NCBI GenBank assembly: GCA_938028565.1
Contig: CALIZS010000044.1
Span: forward strand, 1-53,993
Length of the DNA: 53,993 bases
DNA from: an uncultured Atopobium sp.
GTDB taxonomy: Bacteria; Actinomycetota; Coriobacteriia; Coriobacteriales; Atopobiaceae
Direction: 5' to 3'
Shown: positions 1 through 8,290 of the stretch, piece by piece
Numbering within the stretch: position 1 is the first letter of the stretch
How the letters are laid out: each line of letters opens with the position of its first letter
Notes under the pieces: model-generated
What the model was told of the DNA's origin: nothing
The model's input: only the letters and a program-made list of their open reading frames with translations
Databases searched by the model: none
Made by a program: the position numbers and the translations under genes

Positions 1-67
1 ATAACCGCACTTCTTTTAAATGACTGAATGCTTACTTACACCACTTTTCGGGACATGACCGTTTGAG

Positions 68-165
68 CCCCAACTAAACGCATTTTTTACCATAGTTAAA
101 AGTTTTTCCTGGGCAAACGCGTATGCAGAAAAATGTAACCCCCAACTAAACGCATTTTTTACCAC
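68..165. repeat. Dispersed intergenic repeat, copy 1
   Basis: Two direct copies of a 26-base motif (about 68-93 and 140-165) read CCCCAACTAAACGCATTT followed by a T-rich run and ACCA. They lie 72 bases apart. The second copy is preceded by TATGCAGAAAAATG. The same architecture, two motifs 72-73 bases apart with the same linker word, recurs at 5143-5241. This is not coding: the reading frames through it have no ribosome binding site. It is probably a small dispersed repeat or a shared regulatory element; the function is unknown. Confidence 0.7.
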
Positions 166-252
166 TTGGCCCTGAAGTGGGAGTGGGAACTTTGCAAAAC
201 ACCAGGAAAGCGGAATGGTTGCATGATTCAACGCGCTATACATGATGGCCGC

Positions 253-325
253 AACGGGTTTGACGGGTTTGACGGGTTTGACGGGTTTGACGGGTTTGAC
301 GGGTTTGATGGACCTGACGGTTTTG
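253..325. repeat. Nine-base tandem repeat (GACGGGTTT)
   Basis: At least six head-to-tail copies of GACGGGTTT, followed by two degenerate units (GATGGACCT, GACGGTTTT), sit just beyond the terminator of the Cna-B gene. The period is a multiple of three, so both strands stay open (Asp-Gly-Phe or Lys-Pro-Val repeats). No credible start or ribosome binding site supports a gene. Copy number is likely to vary by slippage. Confidence 0.8.
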
Positions 326-336
326 CTGAGCCACAC

Positions 337-372
337 AAAAACAGGCTCCTGGTTTACCAGGAGCCTGTTTTT
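337..372 (-). terminator. Bidirectional intrinsic terminator
   Basis: A perfect stem (ACAGGCTCCTGG with CCAGGAGCCTGT, loop TTTA) is flanked by A-rich and T-rich runs on either side, so it can terminate in both directions. It lies about 30 bases beyond the stop of the minus-strand Cna-B gene. Confidence 0.85.
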
Positions 373-403
373 TAGCTATCAGAGAGCTTGGAAAGCCCAG
401 CTA

Positions 404-1507
404 TTAGCTGTTCTTCCTTCTAAGAGCGATGCCAAGACCACTCAGGGACAGAGCTGCAGCTCCAACGATTGAAGCAATACCCGAAGCGTCGCCTGTGTAA
501 GGAAGGCCTGGCTTCTTAGGCTCTGGAGTAGTAGGAGGCGTGGTTGGAGGAACAACAGGAGCAGTGTTGGTCACTGTGAAACCGTCATCCTGATTACCAG
601 TAATCTGAGTTGTGTAACCAGAGATAGGAGTCTCAGAGATGGTGTAAGCATACTCGTGACCATCAGTCTTGTCGTAGAACTCTAGGTTGCTGAAGGTGTG
701 CTTCCAGTCGTCAGCCTTGGTAATGGTTACCCTATCAACCTCAACACCATCACGATACAGAACAATCTCAGCAGAATCACCTTCCTGGTTCTCCCAAACC
801 TTGGTGACAGGAATGTCGCGAGTCTTCATGTTGGTGTTGGTTACCACGTAGTTGGTAGCGTCGCCAGTGATCTGAGAGGTGTAGCCATCAACAGCGTCCT
901 CAGTAACGGTGTAGTTGATCAGCACACCATTGTTGTACTGGTTAAGGTTGCTGAAGGTGTGCTGCCAGTTGTCAGCAGCGGTCAGAGTTGCGCTCTGAAC
1001 CTCAACGCCGTCAGCAAGCAGGTGAATAGTTACGCTATCAGCAGGTGCACCAATCCACTTCTTTGTTACTGAAACAGAAACCTTGCCTTCGATGGTATTG
1101 GTAACCGTGAGCTCAGTAGCTGAAGAACCAGAGTAAGAGGTGGTGTAGTGAGCAATTGGGTCTTCCTTAACGGTGTACTCAATCTCGTGACCAGCGGTGT
1201 AACGTGGTAGGCCGTTGAAGATGTGAGACCAATTGTTACCTGCATTCAGGTCAAACTCATCCACCTGAGTGCCATCAGCATAGAGCCTGACGTGGACACT
1301 AGCAGAACGCAGACCCTGGGCATTCTCGTTGTCAACCCAAACCTTCTTAACTGGGATGCTTAAAGCCTCAGGAGCGTGCTGGTTTGTAATCTCATAGCCG
1401 TTGATGCTGGTGGTGTAGTCAGGTACTGCGTCCTCAGAAACGGTGTAGGTAATCTCTGTGTTGCCATTGGACTTTATTTCAATCTTGGACAAAGACTTTG
1501 AAATCAC
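404..1507 (-). pseudogene. 5'-truncated Cna-B repeat surface protein (sortase anchored)
   Basis: The frame encodes the C-terminal part of a cell-wall-anchored adhesin or pilin-like protein. It begins midway through a Cna-B domain, then has three full Cna-B repeats, each starting with a V-K/T-K-V/K-W pattern and ending in a Y-T-x-T/S-E/K-D/E segment. A Pro/Thr-rich spacer, an LPYTG sortase motif, a hydrophobic helix and an RRK tail follow at about 335-367. There is no signal peptide. The only start is a GTG at 1507 without a ribosome binding site, and an in-frame TAA lies about 40 bases upstream, so the 5' end is missing. Either this is a relic or it is a silent cassette for recombination. The family assignment is firm; expression is doubtful. 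Confidence 0.8.
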
Positions 1508-1935
1508 ACTATATTGCGCACAATTAATGCTACTAAGTGCGTAGATTTAACTTCATTTACGCTAGCGAGAAAAACGTGGACACCACGCCATTTTGTTTTC
1601 CATTTCCTACATACTCCTTCAAAAAATTGGCTGGCGTATACGCGTCAGCCAAAAATCAATCATCGGTCAGTGCTTTCTCCAAAAATGATACTGGAATGAG
1701 TACATATCAACAATAAACAGACATCCCTATGAATAAATAATCAAATTAACCCCACAGTTTTCTTCACGTTTGAAGCTAGGAGCAGTCTTCAGCGAGCAAC
1801 TAAAGCTGTTGGGTTTCTCGTCAAAATGTTGTCAATACAACAAACAAATGCAATATACAAACGTAAAATAGAATTACTGCTACGCAATCTGCAGATAAAA
1901 TTAAACAAACTGCTGTTAGACACTATAGGAGAGTC
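1508..1935. other. Intergenic, no gene seen
   Basis: AT-rich spacer between the divergent Cna-B fragment and apbE. The short reading frames here lack ribosome binding sites and resemble nothing I know. It presumably carries the apbE promoter; I could not fix a convincing -35/-10 pair. Confidence 0.5.
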
Positions 1936-2898
1936 GTGCCAGAACTAGCCTACGTTTCCAGATCAACTCACCTGATGGGCGCCACTATCACCATCTCTTT
2001 ATTACCACCTTCCAATGATGTACAGGTGGAATACTCCACAGACCAGTTACTTAATGGCGTCTTTGATCTACTGCACAGCTATAACCAGCGATTTAGCGCA
2101 AATGACGCAAATTCCGAGCTCATGCAAGTCAACCACGCAGCAGGCAAACGTCCTATTCAAGTTCATCCCGAGTTGTTTGAGCTCATTCAGATTGGCAAAG
2201 AACAAAGCCTTCTACCTGCAAGTCATTTAAACATTGCACTTGGCCCCTTGGTACAAGTATGGCGAATCGGCTTTGCTGACGCGCGCATTCCAAATAACGC
2301 CGAGGTTGTGCACGCGTTGTCGCTTACCGATCCACAGCTCATTGAATTGGATCCTCTGAGCTGCACCGTGTTTCTCGCCAAAGAGGGCATGAAGCTGGAC
2401 CTGGGATGCTTGGCAAAAGGCTACATCGCGGACAAAATTGCAGATTATCTGGAAAGTCAGCACGTCACTTCCGCCCTTATTAACCTTGGCGGTAACATTA
2501 AGACGATTGGAACCAATGTGCTTGCGGGTAAGCCGTGGCGTATTGGTATTCAGAATCCACAACAACCACGAGGTACCAATCTTGCTGTGCTACCCATTTG
2601 TAACCAGTCTGTGGTGACCTCCGGTACCTACGAAAGGAAACTGCAGGTAAACGAGCACACCTACCACCACATTCTTGACCGAGACACCGGCTATCCAGTT
2701 GATACACAACTTGCAAGCATCACGATTATCTCGGACAACTCGCTTGATGGAGAAATTTGGACTACGCGCCTTTATGGCGAGAAACCCAATCAGCTCCTTG
2801 CTCGTGTGGAACAAGAAAAAGGCATCGAGGCACTCATAGTAACCACTGATAATCGCGTATATTATTCGTCAGGAATCTCGCCTGAGTTCCTTGCGTAA
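1936..2898 (+). CDS. ApbE family FAD:protein FMN transferase
   Basis: ApbE proteins move FMN from FAD onto Thr/Ser of target flavoproteins. Visible family features are an early LMGATITI segment, an FSANDANSEL segment near residue 55, the nucleotide-binding KLDLGCLAKGY block near 153-163, ALINLGGNI near 180, SGTYER near 230 and HHILDRDTGYPVD near 243-255. The length of 320 residues is normal. The GTG start at 1936 is preceded by AGGAGAG. I see no lipoprotein signal or N-terminal membrane helix, unlike many exported ApbE proteins, so it probably works in the cytoplasm. The two flavodoxin-fold reductases directly downstream are candidate substrates or partners in the same operon. Confidence 0.9.
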   Translation: MPELAYVSRSTHLMGATITISLLPPSNDVQVEYSTDQLLNGVFDLLHSYNQRFSANDANSELMQVNHAAGKRPIQVHPELFELIQIGKEQSLLPASHLNIALGPLVQVWRIGFADARIPNNAEVVHALSLTDPQLIELDPLSCTVFLAKEGMKLDLGCLAKGYIADKIADYLESQHVTSALINLGGNIKTIGTNVLAGKPWRIGIQNPQQPRGTNLAVLPICNQSVVTSGTYERKLQVNEHTYHHILDRDTGYPVDTQLASITIISDNSLDGEIWTTRLYGEKPNQLLARVEQEKGIEALIVTTDNRVYYSSGISPEFLA

Positions 2899-2915
2899 TT
2901 CAGAAAGGAAGTTTG

Positions 2916-3524
2916 ATGCTTAACTTTGTTGGCCTTATTGGCACCAATTCAAAAGAGTCAAATAACCGAAGACTCCTGCAGTTTATGCAGAAGCATTTTG
3001 CCGACAGGGCCACCATTGAGCTGGTGGAAATCGACAACATTCCCCTGTTCAACAAGCCCCAAAAGATGAAGGTCCCCGAGGTAGTCTCCGAGCTTGCCAA
3101 GAAAATTGAGGCCGCCGACGGCGTGATCATTGCAACTCCAGAGTACGACCACTCCATTCCAGCCGTGCTGCAAAATGCGCTTGCTTGGCTGTCCTACGGC
3201 ATCTTCCCTATGGTCAACAAGCCAGTCATGATTGTCGGCGCGTCCCTGGGCACACTCGGATCTTCTCGCGCGCAGCTTCAGCTCCGCCAAATTCTGGACG
3301 CTCCCGAGCTCAAAGCAGCAATCATGCCAGGCTCCGAGTTCCTTCTTGGTCGCGCCCAACAGGCATTTGACGAGAAGGGCAGCTTAAAGGACAAGGCTAC
3401 CGTCAAGAAGCTTGACCTGCTCTTTGACGATTTCCGTCTGTTTGTGAAACTCAACGAAAAAATGGCCGCATCGCGCGAACTTCTCCGCAAAGAGGCCGAG
3501 AACTTTGACTGGGAAAACCTGTAG
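2916..3524 (+). CDS. NADPH-dependent FMN reductase family protein
   Basis: A flavodoxin-fold FMN-binding oxidoreductase of the NADPH-dependent FMN reductase family. The N-terminus runs from a beta strand into an S-x-x-S-x-N-R loop that would hold the FMN phosphate (residues about 7-16). The EIDNIPLFN segment and the later GVIIATPEYDHSIPAVLQNALAWLS region (split here by family, about 70-90) are diagnostic. It ends with a helical tail. I chose the ATG at 2916, with AAGGAAG five bases upstream, over an in-frame TTG one codon earlier. It lies 17 bases after apbE and 20 bases before a longer paralogue, so the three form one operon. It probably acts as an electron carrier or quinone/flavin reductase; the substrate is unknown. 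Confidence 0.88.
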   Translation: MLNFVGLIGTNSKESNNRRLLQFMQKHFADRATIELVEIDNIPLFNKPQKMKVPEVVSELAKKIEAADGVIIATPEYDHSIPAVLQNALAWLSYGIFPMVNKPVMIVGASLGTLGSSRAQLQLRQILDAPELKAAIMPGSEFLLGRAQQAFDEKGSLKDKATVKKLDLLFDDFRLFVKLNEKMAASRELLRKEAENFDWENL

Positions 3525-3544
3525 GCCTGGAAGGAACTACCACT

Positions 3545-4762
3545 ATGAAATTTGTCGGAATCGTCGGTTCAAATGCGGAGATTTCCTATAACCGAAAGCT
3601 TCTGCACTTCATTAAAAAACACTTTGCCAAGCAGTTTGAGCTTGAGATCCTTGAGATCGACAACATCCCTCTGTTCAACCAGGACCTTAAGTGGGATGAA
3701 AATTTCCAGCTCCGCCTGCTGTACAACAAGATTACCAGAGCTGACGGCGTCATTATTTCTACACCGGAACACAACCATACCATCTCACCTGCGCTGAAGA
3801 GCGTTATCGAGTGGCTCTCCTACGACGTGCATCCGTTTGAGAACAAGCCTGTCATGATTGTCGGAGCTTCCTACTACGACCAGGGAACTTCTCGCGCGCA
3901 AGTTCATCTGCGCAAGATTTTGGACGCTCCAGGCGTAAACGCGTACGTTTTGCCTGGTAACGAGTTCCTTCTTGGAAAGGCCAAGCAGGCTTTTGACGAG
4001 GAGGGCAACATTATCGACGAGCGCACCGTCGGCTTCCTGGGCCTTTGCCTGGATAACTTTGTCAAATACGTAGAGGTGGTCTCCAAGTTGAAGAAGCCAA
4101 AGCCAATCGCGCCAGAGGATCTGGACGTAACCAACTCAATTTCCACCACTATCCAGGGCATTGATCCCGACGATCCTGATTGGGTCGAGAAGGCCGCCGA
4201 GCTTGTGGGCGCGGTCTCGGGCGACACATACGTTAAGCTTGACCACGGCATTTTGACGGTCAATCAGATTGACATGTTCCTGAAGGCAATGCCATTTGAG
4301 CTAACTTACGCGGACGATAACAATCAGTTCCTTTACTACAACAACGCTCACGACAACCCAGACACTATGCTGGCAAAACGCGTTCCTGAGCAGTCAGGCG
4401 ACCGTCTTTCCACAGTTCACAGCTCTCTTCCCGAGGGTCGCATGAAGAACGTTGAGTTTGTCATCGGCGTACTTCGCAACGGCGACAAAGAATACGTACG
4501 CACCATTGTCCCAGGTACACCAGCCGACATCATCAATACCCACAACTACCAGGCAATGTACTACCCCGATGGCTCGTATGCGGGCATTAACGAGATCGTC
4601 TTCAACTTCAAGCCCTGGTTGGATTGGTACCTACAAACCACAGGCCAGCGCCTCGTAAGCGCTAGCGGTGCAGTTGTTCCACCAGCTGGAGCTCCCGCCC
4701 CTGCTGCTGGTGCTCCCGCACCAAGTGCAGGCGTAGATGCTACCTCGGGTGCAAGCGCTTAA
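3545..4762 (+). CDS. FMN reductase fused to a PAS-like domain
   Basis: Residues 1-180 are a second NADPH-dependent FMN reductase domain, close to the upstream gene (shared EIDNIPLFN, NKPVMIVGAS, LRKILDAP and GNEFLLGKA). Residues about 230-370 form an extra domain resembling the PAS-like module found at the end of DUF438-type proteins (ADDNNQFLYYN, then a final LDWYLQTTG). The last 30 residues are a Pro/Ala/Gly-rich tail of low complexity. The start is supported by GGAAGGA nine bases upstream. A single polypeptide pairing a flavin reductase with a ligand- or haem-binding fold next to apbE suggests a redox or sensory role. That is inference; the family call is solid. Confidence 0.85.
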   Translation: MKFVGIVGSNAEISYNRKLLHFIKKHFAKQFELEILEIDNIPLFNQDLKWDENFQLRLLYNKITRADGVIISTPEHNHTISPALKSVIEWLSYDVHPFENKPVMIVGASYYDQGTSRAQVHLRKILDAPGVNAYVLPGNEFLLGKAKQAFDEEGNIIDERTVGFLGLCLDNFVKYVEVVSKLKKPKPIAPEDLDVTNSISTTIQGIDPDDPDWVEKAAELVGAVSGDTYVKLDHGILTVNQIDMFLKAMPFELTYADDNNQFLYYNNAHDNPDTMLAKRVPEQSGDRLSTVHSSLPEGRMKNVEFVIGVLRNGDKEYVRTIVPGTPADIINTHNYQAMYYPDGSYAGINEIVFNFKPWLDWYLQTTGQRLVSASGAVVPPAGAPAPAAGAPAPSAGVDATSGASA

Positions 4763-4771
4763 CGTGCAGCT

Positions 4772-4835
4772 ATGCGTCGCGACCGCGACGCACGGCCGCG
4801 ACGCGTGGCCGCGACGCGCTTGACGCGCCTACCTG
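4772..4835. repeat. GC-rich CGCGACGC repeat cluster
   Basis: Just after the FMN reductase gene, CGCGACGC occurs several times within 60 bases, partly as the tandem unit GGCCGCGACGCG. An eight-base perfect inverted repeat (GCGTCGCG/CGCGACGC, 4772-4789) sits at its start. It stands out from the AT-rich neighbourhood. It may slow transcription ahead of the terminator; the role is unknown. Confidence 0.6.
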
Positions 4836-4931
4836 CGTCTACGTGCGCCTACATGCGACCAAGCGCAATAAGGTGAAATGCAAAGCGTACCGGTAGCGCA
4901 GAAACGCGTACTTACAGAAATACGATTTCCT

Positions 4932-4970
4932 CTCGCCTTCCAGAAACAAACCTCTGGAAGGCGAGTTTTT
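4932..4970 (+). terminator. Intrinsic terminator of the apbE operon
   Basis: A perfect 13-base stem (CTCGCCTTCCAGA with TCTGGAAGGCGAG), loop AACAAACC, followed by five T residues. It ends the plus-strand apbE/FMN reductase operon. Confidence 0.9.
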
Positions 4971-5091
4971 GTGTTAAGTTGCAAAATTTCTACTTCAACG
5001 AGAAAGATATTCATTTCTATGAATATCTATGCACAGATATTCAATTTTGTGTATCACTCAATTTTTGGACAACAATTTAAGGGTCAAAAAA

Positions 5092-5241
5092 GGTAAAAAA
5101 TCCGTTTAGTTGGGGATCAAAACTTTAAAAAGTCATTTTTATGCCCAGCTAAGACGATTTTTTACCACCATTGCAATTTTTTATCTGCGAAAACTCGCTA
5201 TGCAGAAAAATGAAACCCCAACTAAACGCATTTTTTACCAC
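5092..5241. repeat. Dispersed intergenic repeat, copy 2, bounded by inverted motifs
   Basis: Three copies of the motif seen at 68-165: an inverted one at 5092-5115, a degenerate direct one at 5143-5169 and an exact direct one at 5216-5241. The last is preceded by TATGCAGAAAAATG as in copy 1. The inverted outer pair gives the segment the look of a small inverted-repeat element of about 150 bases. No reading frame is supported. Confidence 0.65.
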
Positions 5242-5366
5242 TTTGAATAGAATCAGCAATTGACATTACTGGATATACCTCAATTAACTGGGCATCTTTC
5301 AAACCACTGCTCATCGCTTAATTTGCCGAGCATCGCTGAACATTACCCAGCATCATTCGACAGTCA

Positions 5367-7283
5367 CTACCCGTTGAACTTGTTGATCTTTCGATCGTAA
5401 GTAAGCAGGCCGTTTACCTCTTCCTCAACATCAGATACCTGCGTGTAAACGTATCCCACAAGGCCCTCATCCTGCAGCGATTCCACCTCTGCAAGCAACT
5501 TTTTAACAGCAGCTCGCCAATCCTCGACCGTAGAAAAATCACCGTATCCATACGAGTGGTCAAGCGACGTATGACCTGGCGTCATCTGAGTAAGACCGCC
5601 AAACTCAGAGATTATTGCAGCTCGATTTCCCCGCTGCTTCCTCTGCCAACCTGCACGTAACGGTCTGAAGTAATTATGGATGCTCAGGAAGTCGCCACAT
5701 TCCTGGTCGTACCAGCCACTTGTTGCATCGATTGGTCGCGTTGTATCCAATGCACGAACAACCTCAGTAGCAGCTCGCGCATCAAACTGTCCCCAACCCT
5801 CGTTGAAAAGCGTCCAAATACAAATTGATGGATGCCCGTCCAGGAGCTTGACCATTTCCTGACAAGTTTCTGTCCACTCCTTGCGATAGCCATCTTCACC
5901 TGCGGATAAAGCCTCGTGATGACTTGGTATTGCGTCGTCAAATCGGTTCCAAGTAAAACTGAACAGTGTCGGTTTCTGACTTGTGTGCCAGGGACTATAC
6001 GCGCTACCTCCCGAAACACAATCCTGCCAAACCAGCATGCCGAGTCGGTCGCAGTGATAATACCAACGCTCGCTTTCAATCTTGATATGTTTACGCAGCG
6101 TATTAAAACCGGCCGATTTCATAGCCTCTATGTCATATACCAGCGCATCATCGGTCGGCGCGGTCATCAATCCGTCAGGCCAGTAGCCCTGATCCAGCAC
6201 GCCGCGCACAAAATATGGCACCCCGTTCAAGTGCACCCTTGGCACGCCCGCCACGTCTTTCTTTACCTCAACAGTACGAAACGCGCAATAACTGTGAGCT
6301 GCATCGACGACCACGCCATCTCGCTGCAGCGTAGCCTCCACGGCATAGAGGTGCGGGCTCTCCGGCGACCACAGTTGCACGTCGTCCACGTGCTGCTCAG
6401 CGGATATCTCCCCTGCCTCGTCCACCGGAAGTGTGGCGAGAAGAACGTCTTGCCCAAGCCCGTCCTTGAGTGCAATTTCCAGCTCCAACGCGCTCGACTG
6501 CACACTTGCTGGTCCGCTTACCTGCACGTTCGCTCTAACCTCAAGCGTGCCAAACATGTCGCCCTTTAACGTCAGCGACTCAAGATGAGCTGCGGAAACA
6601 ATCTCGTACCACACGCTTTGCCAAATGCCACTCTGAGCGGTGTACCAAATGTCGCCACGCGAGAGTCGCTGCTTTCCACGCAGTTGAGAGCCAGTGTCAC
6701 TTGGATCCCAAACGCAAAGCACGAGCTCAGCCGTGTCCGCACTGTCTGTCCTCGCAACAGACGCAGCGCTCTCTCCCGTTTCAGACGAGCCAAGTAAATC
6801 CGTCACATCAAAGGAAAACGGCAGGTAACCGCCAGTATGCGTACCAGCAAGCTTGCCATTCACAAAGCACGCGCACATCCAGTCAACTGCTTCAAAATGT
6901 AGAATAAGTCGCTGGTCATCGGCCAGTTTAGGTAGTTCAATTTTGCGCTTATACCACAAAAATTCACTCGGATGCACCGTACGACCAACACCAGAGAGCG
7001 GAGCTTCTGGCGAGAACGGCACCACAATCTGTCCGTCCCAACGAGAAGGAATTGCCTGTCGTGCAAGGGTCTCTACATCAACCCCGCCATCTACCGGCAC
7101 GATCGCATAATCCCACGCGCCGTTCAGCATCACGTAATTGTCGCGCTGCATGCGAGGACGCGGATACTCAGGCAATACGTTCGATGGGTCAAGCGCCTCT
7201 CCCCAAACAGTCGTCAGAGAATTGAGTGTCTCCTCCGTATGCTTTTTGGGCGCACTTGCCAAAACGCGACGAATATCCAACAT
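5367..7283 (-). CDS. Glycoside hydrolase family 2 protein (beta-galactosidase/glucuronidase type)
   Basis: A retaining GH2 beta-glycosidase. The N-terminal sugar-binding domain carries EFLWYKRKIELP and VDWMCACFVNGKLAGTHTGGYLPF; a beta-sandwich follows, then the TIM barrel. The acid/base Glu lies in FNEGWGQF (about residue 494) and the nucleophile in SEFGG (about 560). There is no signal peptide, so it is cytoplasmic and would act on imported glycosides. About 638 residues is short for LacZ and close to the small GH2 enzymes. I chose the ATG at 7283 with GGAG upstream; a GTG 39 bases earlier is possible. It stands alone with no sugar transporter beside it, so the substrate (galactoside, glucuronide or mannoside) cannot be read from context. 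Confidence 0.88.
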   Translation of the reverse strand: MLDIRRVLASAPKKHTEETLNSLTTVWGEALDPSNVLPEYPRPRMQRDNYVMLNGAWDYAIVPVDGGVDVETLARQAIPSRWDGQIVVPFSPEAPLSGVGRTVHPSEFLWYKRKIELPKLADDQRLILHFEAVDWMCACFVNGKLAGTHTGGYLPFSFDVTDLLGSSETGESAASVARTDSADTAELVLCVWDPSDTGSQLRGKQRLSRGDIWYTAQSGIWQSVWYEIVSAAHLESLTLKGDMFGTLEVRANVQVSGPASVQSSALELEIALKDGLGQDVLLATLPVDEAGEISAEQHVDDVQLWSPESPHLYAVEATLQRDGVVVDAAHSYCAFRTVEVKKDVAGVPRVHLNGVPYFVRGVLDQGYWPDGLMTAPTDDALVYDIEAMKSAGFNTLRKHIKIESERWYYHCDRLGMLVWQDCVSGGSAYSPWHTSQKPTLFSFTWNRFDDAIPSHHEALSAGEDGYRKEWTETCQEMVKLLDGHPSICIWTLFNEGWGQFDARAATEVVRALDTTRPIDATSGWYDQECGDFLSIHNYFRPLRAGWQRKQRGNRAAIISEFGGLTQMTPGHTSLDHSYGYGDFSTVEDWRAAVKKLLAEVESLQDEGLVGYVYTQVSDVEEEVNGLLTYDRKINKFNG

Positions 7284-7501
7284 GGTATCTCTCGTTTCTC
7301 CTGAAGCAGCAGGTACAAGCACATGACAAGCCAGCGTGACGTATGTATATCATAGCCACTTCGTAAAAGAATTTATATAGCGAGAAAACCGAACAAACCC
7401 CAGTTCAATTACGAACTAAGGCTCAAATAGGACTGAAGTTCAAATAAGACTGGAGCTCAAATAGAACTGGAGCTCAGCACCACTCAAAACCCACGTAAAC
7501 G

Positions 7502-8002
7502 CTAGTGCCTGGGAAACCACGGAATGCAGCGATTGACTTGTTTACAGTACTCTTTGTACTCATCGCCAAACTGCTCGAGAAGCCACTTCTCCTCTGTTGC
7601 CTGCATCATCACAGTTAAAAGCGCCCAAAACACAAGAGGTAGTGGCAGCAGATAAAGGTTACTAGAGAGCAGCGCTGCACCTGACATAACAAACGCAAAT
7701 GCAGAGTAGATAGGGTTTCTGACCAGCGCATAAACACCGCTAGTTACCAGCTGATTTGCGATGATTTTCTCGCGAAGTTTTTCTTTAATAGCGGCGGAAA
7801 CCCAAAGCCAGATGCCCACGATCAAAAAAGCTGTACCTACGGCATGCATTACGCCAACCGTTGCTCGAATGCGAAGATACGGAAGAAAACCCAGCTTGGA
7901 CAGGGTGATGCACGCAACTGTCAACACCGTGATAGTAATCACATAAGCGGGACCGACGCCGAGTACCGGAAGATGATCCTTCTTCTCGTTCTGAGCAGAC
8001 AT
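7502..8002 (-). CDS. Isoprenylcysteine carboxyl methyltransferase-like membrane protein
   Basis: A 166-residue integral membrane protein of the ICMT/phospholipid methyltransferase-like superfamily. It has about four hydrophobic helices. The family signature is a V-x-x-G-V-Y-A-L-V-R-N-P-I-Y-S-A segment near 88-103 and a C-terminal EEKWLLEQFGDEYKEY followed by R-C-I-P-W-F, where S-adenosylmethionine binding is expected. The start has GGAG-like bases upstream. A damaged paralogue lies at 23424-23855. Known members methylate prenylcysteines or lipids; bacterial members such as this have no assigned substrate. Confidence 0.8.
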   Translation of the reverse strand: MSAQNEKKDHLPVLGVGPAYVITITVLTVACITLSKLGFLPYLRIRATVGVMHAVGTAFLIVGIWLWVSAAIKEKLREKIIANQLVTSGVYALVRNPIYSAFAFVMSGAALLSSNLYLLPLPLVFWALLTVMMQATEEKWLLEQFGDEYKEYCKQVNRCIPWFPRH

Positions 8003-8170
8003 TCGATAAACTCCGTTCAGTTGGAAGTTTGTTAGCTTTAACTAACTGCGATATAAAGTTTACACCTGGAACTACACCTTTACGTGGGATTTTTGGTTTG
8101 ACTTCATTGATTTTGTTTCTTCGAATTTTCAAATCAATCGCTTATCAAAGTATTGAAAAAATACCTGTCT

Positions 8171-8194
8171 AAGTGTCCATCAAGCTGGACACTT
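8171..8194. repeat. Perfect inverted repeat upstream of the SIMPL gene
   Basis: AAGTGTCCA, loop TCAAGC, TGGACACTT. It lies in the spacer between the divergent methyltransferase and SIMPL genes, about 100 bases before the latter. There is no T run on the plus strand directly after it, so an operator is as likely as a terminator. Confidence 0.5.
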
Positions 8195-8290
8195 AAATTT
8201 CTTATTAGACCTATGATTATCTAACCTAAAGCAATGAATCACCTGGATAAATAGGTGTTTTTCTATAATAATCGCTGAAAGGAACACATC

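Noticed and set aside
16..375. Short reading frames through the repeats at the left end, including Lys-Pro-Val and Asp-Gly-Phe repeat peptides
   Set aside because: They arise from the nine-base tandem repeat and the dispersed motif; there is no ribosome binding site or recognisable start region.
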